In this document: in pieces, positions 57,901-64,000 of the stretch | Layout: each line of letters begins with the position of its first letter | Numbering within the stretch: the first letter of the stretch is position 1 | Assembly (NCBI GenBank): GCA_030674185.1 | Contig: JAPXFY010000018.1 | Span: 40,843,503 to 40,907,502, forward strand | Source: Monoplex corrugatus | Lineage: Eukaryota; Mollusca; Gastropoda; Littorinimorpha; Ranellidae | Length of the DNA: 64,000 nt | Reading direction: 5' to 3' | Notes under the pieces: generated by a model | The model's input: the letters and a program-made list of their open reading frames with translations, nothing else | Told to the model about the DNA's origin: nothing | Databases searched by the model: none | Program-made: the position numbers and the translations under genes

Positions 57901-58339
57901 ACGTGTGTATACATGCCCGCACGATTTGTGGATAAAAACATTTCAGACAAGACTGTCAATGTTTTTTTTTGAAGAAACCCGTGATATGAGCGATTGCGGG
58001 TCACAGGTCCGTCCCGGCGGAAATTTGAGAAGGCAAAGGCTTTTAAATTAAGCGTGAAGGAGAAATACTCAGAATTTAGGACACTACCTAAAGTATGTAG
58101 GTCAGAACGAAAAGGTTCACCTTTTCTGTACTGATTTAAAAAAAACATTCTCACACCGACTTCACTGTAAAGGAGACTGATCCACTGTCAGGCACGGTCT
58201 TACAACAGAGTGTCGCTGCTCGATGCAAGTAACAAAAACAAAAAATGATAATAAACCGTTTCTGAAGCTTTATTTTACCAAAGTATTGCATACATACAGG
58301 ACCTGTGTCTTCATAAAGCCTTTACCATATGCGCTTCTT

Positions 58340-58490
58340 CAAACACAGTTTCAGTTTCAGTTCTTGTTTCTGTTTCTCAAGATGATATCTTCGTGCTCGG
58401 AATGAATTCCATTATGCACTAACGTAACAGGTGCCATGTGATGGAAAGGATCCAGAATGACCATGGCACCAGCCTTAAATCTGTACGTTA
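58340..58490 (-). repeat. Dispersed repeat S5, reverse copy
   Basis: TTCTGTTTCTCAAGATGATA, GCTCGGAATGAATTCC and GGATCCAGAATGACCATGGC match the S5 family in reverse. Confidence 0.65.
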
Positions 58491-58689
58491 CCCCATGAGC
58501 TGGACGCCCCTCCCCCCACCCCCTCCCCCCGCCCAATAAATAAATAAACAAATAAAAGCTGCTATAGTCTGTGATACAATGTCTGGCTACTACATCTTTG
58601 CTGGAATCACTTGCACAGCCACCTCTCTACTTTTAAAATTTTTTTTTTTCATTATTATTATTTTTTAGGATGATTGCATTTAGTTTGGT

Positions 58690-59150
58690 TACCTTTGTGC
58701 TCACTTTTTGTGCGCGTGTCTCATTTTCTACGCCACTTTAATGGCCACAGAAGCTAGAACACTTTTTTACAATGCGATGATGATAATGGCGATGAGGATG
58801 ATAATCATGACGCTATGAAGTTCCAGCTAGGATTGAGACTGCGCGACAGGGCTGTACTCTGCGCTTACAATCATAATATATCCTGGCGTCAACCAGGCCC
58901 GAGAGATACAGACACCTGCGGTGTTGATCAGAAGATTTGAGCAGCACCCTCAATGCCGCATCCGTGATGTGGATGAGACTCGACTGTGTGGTCCCAGTCT
59001 TCCCAATGAGCCCATAACACGCCCAACTCTGGGTAGGAGCCGGTTAGAGTCGAAAAATCCCACAATGACTTTTGAAGGTACTGACGGGGATTCGAACCCA
59101 CAACCTTCCAGTCAGTAGTCCGTTGCGTTAACCACTACACCACGGCAACT
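58690..59150 (-). mobile_element. tRNA-derived SINE (family S1), reverse copy
   Basis: The reverse strand starts GCCGTGGTGTAGTGGTTAAC (A box) and has GGTTGTGGGTTCGAATCCCC (B box near 59090). It continues through GAGCCATATC-free body and GTACAGCCCTGTCGCGCAGT, to CATGATTATCATCCTCATCG near 58810. Best-preserved head of the family. It ends 115 bp before gene D exon 2. Confidence 0.85.
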
Positions 59151-59264
59151 GGTCCAGCTCCCTTTGTGTTGGTTTACTCACCCACCCATCATTCTCACAT
59201 TCACTCTCTCACCCACTCACTCGTCTACCTCTCAGTAACGGGCAAATGTTGTGTTTCAATTCAG

Positions 59265-59597
59265 GTGGCGTTTGAGGACGTGCTGGCAGAACCGGAAGGC
59301 GCCCACAGTATCGACTGCGTGTGGGCCAACGCCTTCAAGTGCTTCAACTGCACCAAGGGCTGCTGCTACAACCTCTTCACCATCTTTTGTGGCATCCCCT
59401 TAGCCATGTGCTGGGGATGTGAGTTCGCCATGATCACCTTCACGCATGTGTGGCACATCTCCCCATGCCTGAGAGTCTTCATGATCAACTGTGGCTGTGC
59501 CCAGAAGTTCTTCGGCTCCTGCCTGCAATGCTGTCTGGGTCCAATCTGCGAGACAGCCGGCCTCTTCTTCAGCAATATCGTGGTCAAAAACCAGTGA
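59265..59597 (+). CDS. CAV: Caveolin gene D, exon 2
   Basis: Acceptor TTTCAATTCAG, 110 codons plus TGA at 59595-59597; full protein 129 aa, the shortest of the four. Residues in order: VAFEDVLAEPEGAHSID (signature), DCVWANAFKCFNCTKGCCYN at the scaffolding-domain position, hairpin GIPLAMCWGC with its Pro, TFTHVWHISPCLRVF with the conserved Pro-Cys, the Cys-rich stretch NCGCAQKFFGSCLQCCLGPIC, and the C-terminus SNIVVKNQ. Fifteen Cys. The GIPLA hairpin is closest to that of vertebrate caveolins. Intact and probably functional; head-to-head with gene C. Confidence 0.93.
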   Translation: MAFEDVLAEPEGAHSIDCVWANAFKCFNCTKGCCYNLFTIFCGIPLAMCWGCEFAMITFTHVWHISPCLRVFMINCGCAQKFFGSCLQCCLGPICETAGLFFSNIVVKNQ

Positions 59598-59743
59598 GAC
59601 CCGTGAAGCATCGTTCAGGGAAGGCACCTCCACTACTGTTAAAACTCCACCGATTCCGTCCATGTTTGTTTTATTCGGGGTTTCAAATGTGTGAAAGTAC
59701 ATGTACATGTATGCTTGTCCATTACTACTACCAAGAATATTGA

Positions 59744-59938
59744 TTAACCCTTTGACTTCCGCACCCTGTCCACCAAAATCCTGTATTGTCAACCATGCTT
59801 GCAAAGCAAAAACTTAACCTTTTGACTCCCTAACCCTATACACCTGCTTCCTGCAGGATGCTGGTGGATAGGGGGTGACGGAGCCAAAACATTCAGTTTT
59901 TGCAGTTGGCAGATGAGGTGCGGGAGTCAAAGGGTTAA
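59744..59938. mobile_element. Palindromic MITE, complete copy
   Basis: TTAA at both outer ends (59744-59747 and 59935-59938). Left end TTAACCCTTTGACTTCCGCA, right end GTGCGGGAGTCAAAGGGTTAA-like. The inner palindrome is centred on CTGCTTCCTGCAGGATGCTG. The best reference for the family. It lies in the likely 3' UTR of gene D. Confidence 0.8.
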
Positions 59939-60926
59939 ATGACACAAAATGTAACGTCTCTTAAAAACACTGGGGAGAAGACAAAGGACTACCAGTCTCA
60001 CAACCATGTTTAAGATTTTTTTTAAACTAAACCTTTTTCTTATGAATCTGTTCGCTTTGAGAACACAGACTTCAGTATAGACATCATTTCCCCAGTTCTT
60101 GCCTATTTCCCAAGAGGATATACAAAGAAACTCACACACAGAAAAGAAAACCAAAAGTTCAAATCTAATCAACCTTACAAATAATCATTCTAGAACTATC
60201 CGGTAAAAAAAAAAGTTTCTAACAGTCAAATGTGATTTTGCCTCGCAATAATCGCTGTTTAAATCTGACAATTTATTTATTGATTTCATTTGCTACATAT
60301 ACCCAGGTTTTGCTGTATTATTGCCACGATCCTGACATTCTTCTGTGATAATCCCCATCCAGTGATCACATCAAATTGTTTTTGTTGTTATTGCTGCTAG
60401 CCAATGTTTATTCTGTGCACAACTAACTACCCTTCAGACTCGATATTATTTTGTGTTGAAGATATCCTGCTTTAAACTGTCAAAGAACGTAAAGCGATTT
60501 GTTTATGAATCATAGTGCAATCATTTTGCATAAAATCTAACAATGTTCGATTTGTATCTTTTTTAGTTTCACAAATTCAACTATTTTCGGTAATAGAAAA
60601 GAAAAGAAGAGAAACAGCCTATGTGAGTTTAGAATATTTTCAGGAGAACTTACATTTTAGCATACATTACTAGAAAAGTTATCTGCTCTGTTTTCAAACA
60701 GAACAATAGCTGAATTCATTGGCTTCAGCCGACTCTAATATGCGCATCAGTTTTTGTTTTGTTTTGTTTTGTTTTTGTTCCTCTTTCTATTGTGTAATTT
60801 ACATGATAACTTGTATCCCTCCTTCCATCTTCCAACTGAGGAATGCAGTCCTAATTTAACATTTCACGGCTGTATATTGCACGAGTTACACACCTTCTTC
60901 AAACGACTGTTTTTTCCATAACTTTC

Positions 60927-60932
60927 AATAAA
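60927..60932 (+). promoter_or_regulatory. Candidate poly(A) signal of gene D
   Basis: AATAAA in CTTTCAATAAAATTG, followed by an A run at 60945. Would give a 3' UTR of about 1.35 kb containing the MITE. Earlier signals were not obvious. Confidence 0.4.
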
Positions 60933-61009
60933 ATTGTTAACTGTGAAAAAAAAAAAGAAATGTTTTACTTCTGTCTGAGAGAGAGGAAGAAAGCGTGAGA
61001 ATGGCAATG

Positions 61010-61425
61010 TACACACACACGCTCGCGTGCGCGTGCGCACGCGCGCACACCACACACACACCACACACAACACACACCACACACACACAAACACGTCTGG
61101 TCACAGTTGCTTTGTACTGGCTACTACAAACAACTGTCTTGTTTTTCACCTGTTTTTAACCAAACTGTTCATTGTAAAACAAAATCATGTAGTTCTACCT
61201 GAGAGAGAAAAAAGAGGAAGAAAGCGGAGAGCACACACGCACATGCAGGCACGTACACACACGCGCGCGCGCGCGCGCACGTGCAAGGCAGAAAATGATA
61301 GAAGAAATGACAGAAAGCAAAGGAACAAGGCAGAAACAGAGTGACAGAAAAGAGGAAATTTCTAACACAGAATTTCCAGGAGAAGGGGCTATTACTTATA
61401 TTGATGAAGCCCCGGAAGGGATATG
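61010..61425 (+). repeat. CA/GC microsatellites and an R1 end fragment
   Basis: CA/GC at 61010-61092 and 61238-61281, then the R1 end section (AGGCAGAAAATGATAGAAGA to AAGCCCCGG) at 61283-61415. Confidence 0.7.
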
Positions 61426-61919
61426 TTTCTGAATCAACAAAAACAAAAATACAAACACATCAAGGTTACTCGTCTATAATGATGTATGAAAAGTCTGAGC
61501 ACAGAAATGTACTATGCAGACAAGTCAGTGCACATGATCTCCGAGTGGATAACTGTACTAGATACAAAACAACAAGATTGAAACTGCTAAAAAAAAAAAT
61601 CCAGGAAAATATATATATACCTTCAACAATGGACTGCTCTAAATCCATTATGCTAATTGCAGTTTCTACTTAAGAAAGCTGATTTTAAAATACATGTTTC
61701 AAATTAAGTCTATAACTGCCTGCATTTCGAAAAAAATCGTAGTCATTTATACAATCATATCAGCACTGATGAAGATATCACAACATGAAAAATAAAATTA
61801 AATGACGGATGAAATGATTGTTACCTCAACTTACTACAACTGAATATATGTATTACAGCACTATCTTGGATTTTTGATGGCAACGGAATGCGTACCAAGT
61901 TCCCAGACCCAAGACGATT

Positions 61920-62062
61920 CCAGGACATAAGGTTTATGTGCTGGTGTAGGTTTATGCCATGATCATTTTGGATCTTGTCCATCATACAGCATCTGTGGCG
62001 TCAGTGTATATGGAATTTATTCCAAACACGAAGACGCCATCTTGAGAAACTGAAACCGAGTG
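61920..62062 (+). repeat. Dispersed repeat S5
   Basis: CCATGATCATTTTGGATCTT, GAATTTATTCCAAACACGAA and CATCTTGAGAAACTGAAACC. 61430-61920 shows no gene. Confidence 0.65.
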
Positions 62063-62136
62063 CTGAATTCTAGACACATCTTTACCCGATTCTGACCACA
62101 CTACGATCTGCCCCACTATAACGTGGTCAGTGCTAG

Positions 62137-62371
62137 TTCAACCCTTTGATTCCCACACCCTATCTACCAGCATCCTGCGTTGTCAACTACACTAGAAAAG
62201 CAAAAACTTAATCCTTTGACTCCCTCACCCTATCCACCAGCTTCCAACATAACCCTTTGACTTTCTCACCCTCTCCACCATCTTCCTGACGGAATCTAAT
62301 GAATAGGGTGAGGGAATCAAAGGGTTAAGTTTTTGCAACTGATGGACAGAGTGCGGGAGTCAAAGGATTAA
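62137..62371. mobile_element. Palindromic MITE with internal duplication
   Basis: CAACCCTTTGATTCCCACAC left end; two inner CTTTGACT(C/T)(C/T)CTCACCCT blocks; right end GTGCGGGAGTCAAAGGATTAA. About 40 bp longer than the 59.7-kb copy. Confidence 0.72.
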
Positions 62372-62414
62372 ATAAGCGTGACACACGACGCTGACCGGAA
62401 CAATGAGAACTTCT

Positions 62415-62525
62415 CCGTCATAGATTAATGATCATCATGACATTTATAAGGCGCCAAACCGTGACAGACAAAACGAATCAAAGCGGGCACTCTTACCATT
62501 TACCAAAGCGTTCATTCACAATGAC
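62415..62525 (-). mobile_element. 3' end of SINE family S1 (reverse)
   Basis: CATGACATTTATAAGGCGCC and CGGGCACTCTTACCATTTAC match, reversed, the end of the 2085-2995 element. Confidence 0.6.
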
Positions 62526-62644
62526 CACAACACCAAGGCACACATGAACAGCCAATCTTAGATAGTAAGTTTGTTGTAGGCCTAAGCAAACTTAGAAAAG
62601 ACGAGTTTTAGGAATGTTCATTTAGAAGGTTAGCTAGTCTCACC

Positions 62645-63000
62645 ATGTCATCATGTGCCTTGCCGCATGGCATTGGTGACCATGGCTCTCCATACAAATA
62701 TATCCCTTGTCACTGCAAGTACATCTCCTGCCGTCTCTGTCCTCAGCCACTCTGCAAGTCATTCCAATATTTTCCCTAGTCTACCTGCTGCTCGTTTTCC
62801 CTCCAGCTTTCCTGTTGTGACTTGGTGCTCTGATTTTTCTTGCTTCATATAATGTCCTACAAATGTCGCTTGTCTTTTCCTAATCTTCTTCATTATTTCG
62901 TTCTTGCGTCTACCTCCTTTAAGACCGTCTCGTTTGTTTTCTTTGCTGTCCTTGGAACTCTTAACATTCTTCTTAGAAACCACATTTCAGATCCTCAGTC
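62645..63000 (-). mobile_element. LINE family L1g, 3' fragment
   Basis: CATCATGTGCCTTGCCGCAT 3' end; the minus-strand frame includes SKDSKENKRDGLKGGRRKNE and RKRQATFVGHYMKQEKSEH. Truncated near 63000. Confidence 0.82.
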
Positions 63001-63064
63001 TTGTTCTATGCTAACCGATTTCCTCCCATTAAGACAATCCTTACCTATAAAAATATAAGCACAC

Positions 63065-63420
63065 TTATGGCATCCCAAGACCCGCTGTGCACTCATTCCC
63101 AGGGCACACAGCACAAGCAAACCAAGAGGGGGGAGGACAGGAGGGAGTGGGACGAAAGGGTGGGCTCCCAAAGGGAGAAATAATTGCTGGACATAAACTA
63201 AGGTATGTCTTCAAGTTAGACTTGAAGGAAGACAGAGTATGTGACTGAACAGACCGGGGAAGGTCGTTCCATGTGTACAGAGCAGACACTGAAAAAGAGT
63301 GGCGACCGACTGTGGAACATCTGAATCGAGGAATTTGTAAGCAAGTAGTATTAGAAGTAGAGTGCATGCGAAACACTCTGAGTAGTGGCAAGGTACTAAA
63401 ATAGGGAAAAGAGGGAATAG
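63065..63420 (-). mobile_element. CR1/L2-type LINE fragment
   Basis: The minus-strand frame contains TVGRHSFSVSALYTWNDLPR and LSSFKSNLKTYL, the C-terminal end of a CR1/L2-like reverse transcriptase, related to but distinct from the copy at 33150-34400. Confidence 0.75.
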
Positions 63421-63590
63421 GAAGGACTTACGAAGCACTAAGCTGACATCACCAGAATGACCTGGAGTCAAGAGGGACAGCAAATGTTTTGGTTTTTATG
63501 TTACAGGCTGGGATTGAACCCAAGACTTCAGATCAGGAGTCCACAGCTCTTTCACCGAAGCCAACCATCCAACCTGCATTTGTAGTCTGG
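63420..63590 (-). mobile_element. SINE-like repeat S4 with tRNA-like head (reverse)
   Basis: GGCTGGGATTGAACCCAAGA is a reversed B box (GGGTTCAATCCC); upstream ACATCACCAGAATGACC as in other S4 copies. Confidence 0.6.
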
Positions 63591-64000
63591 TTACGTGAGA
63601 ACAGGAATGAACAAAACCGATATACACTTGTTCGCAAAGTAGACAAACAAACCCCAGCCAGCGAAATGCTACTTGTGCAGGTCAAATTCTAAGGGTTCCT
63701 GACTGATAAGAATGTTACAGACTTGCAGTTGTACTAATCCTATACCCAGATTACAGCATGCTCAAACGTATCCCTATTAATGTGCTTCTTGACAAGTTTC
63801 GTAAAACATGCACTGTGTGTTCTCGTGTATCCTGAGGTCTATATGGGCAGATATAATGTTATGGAAAATTGTTACATTTCTGTACATTTATAGTGCTACT
63901 AACAGTGCTATATGCGCTCACTATTCTGCAACATAAAAATCAATGACATGTACATGTAACACACATTCATCATTTTTACTAATTAACATCATGCACAACT
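63590..64000. other. No recognisable feature
   Basis: AT-rich unique-looking sequence without a convincing frame or repeat match in the window. Confidence 0.5.

Larger units (their letters stand above)
50988..59264 (+). other. Intron of caveolin gene D
   Basis: 8.28 kb, GT-AG, acceptor TTTCAATTCAG. Starts with an (AAT)n run (51001-51045). Contains a LINE copy, a Penelope foldback, large ACT, CA and CT/GT microsatellites, the 35-bp array, and SINEs S5 and S1. 52260-52790, 55200-55480, 55560-55850, 56035-56375 and 57900-58340 show no gene. Confidence 0.8.

Noticed and set aside
59060..59145. tRNA gene (clear A and B boxes)
   Set aside because: Part of SINE S1; no complete cloverleaf, and the same body follows the head in another copy.

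Overview
The window looks like nuclear DNA of an invertebrate, most likely a marine mollusc (probably a gastropod). The evidence is GT-AG introns, tRNA-derived SINEs, several non-LTR retrotransposon families with microsatellite 3' tails, a Penelope-like fragment, a mariner-type transposon, and an extreme load of simple repeats. The organism call is an inference from repeat style and caveolin type. Most long open frames here are reading frames through microsatellites or dispersed repeats.

The recognisable host genes are four small two-exon caveolin genes. I call them A (minus, 601-5598), B (plus, 9907-19385), C (minus, 36578-42673) and D (plus, 50931-59597). Each has a short exon 1 ending in a conserved NRDPNN(I/L)NDH motif. 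A phase-0 GT-AG intron of 4.6-9.1 kb follows, then a 333-nt exon 2 (332 nt in A) carrying the caveolin signature (FEDVIAEP-like), the membrane hairpin and the C-terminal region. They form two head-to-head pairs, A/B and C/D. Exon 1 resemblance is A~D and B~C, as expected if an A/B block had been duplicated in inverted orientation. Exon 2 resemblance is A~B and C~D, suggesting homogenisation within each pair. The proteins are short (129-140 aa) and very cysteine-rich (15-18 Cys in the 110 residues of exon 2). Gene A has a 1-bp deletion in exon 2 that breaks the frame.

Layout: 1-5.6 kb is gene A, with a SINE, a LINE and purine tracts in its intron. 5.6-9.9 kb is the A/B intergenic space, with a LINE remnant and copy 1 of a local duplication. 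9.9-19.4 kb is gene B; its intron holds copy 2 of that duplication, split by a 1.95-kb LINE, plus a second LINE ending in a zinc finger. 19.4-36.5 kb is B/C intergenic. It contains a 19-bp minisatellite, a 3.1-kb satellite of ~20-bp units with higher-order structure at 27.4-30.5 kb, a Penelope-type foldback, and a CR1/L2-type LINE. 36.6-42.7 kb is gene C, with a near-complete mariner-type element and a 1.06-kb pyrimidine tract in its intron. 42.7-50.9 kb is C/D intergenic, with a (GTAT)n/LINE composite. 50.9-59.6 kb is gene D; its intron holds a LINE, a Penelope foldback with reverse-transcriptase sequence, and ten copies of a 35-bp repeat. 59.6-64 kb is the D 3' region, SINEs, palindromic MITEs and LINE remnants.

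Caveolins oligomerise as membrane-hairpin scaffolds, so paralogues in one cluster could be co-expressed and mixed. That is inference; the sequence shows only the genes.
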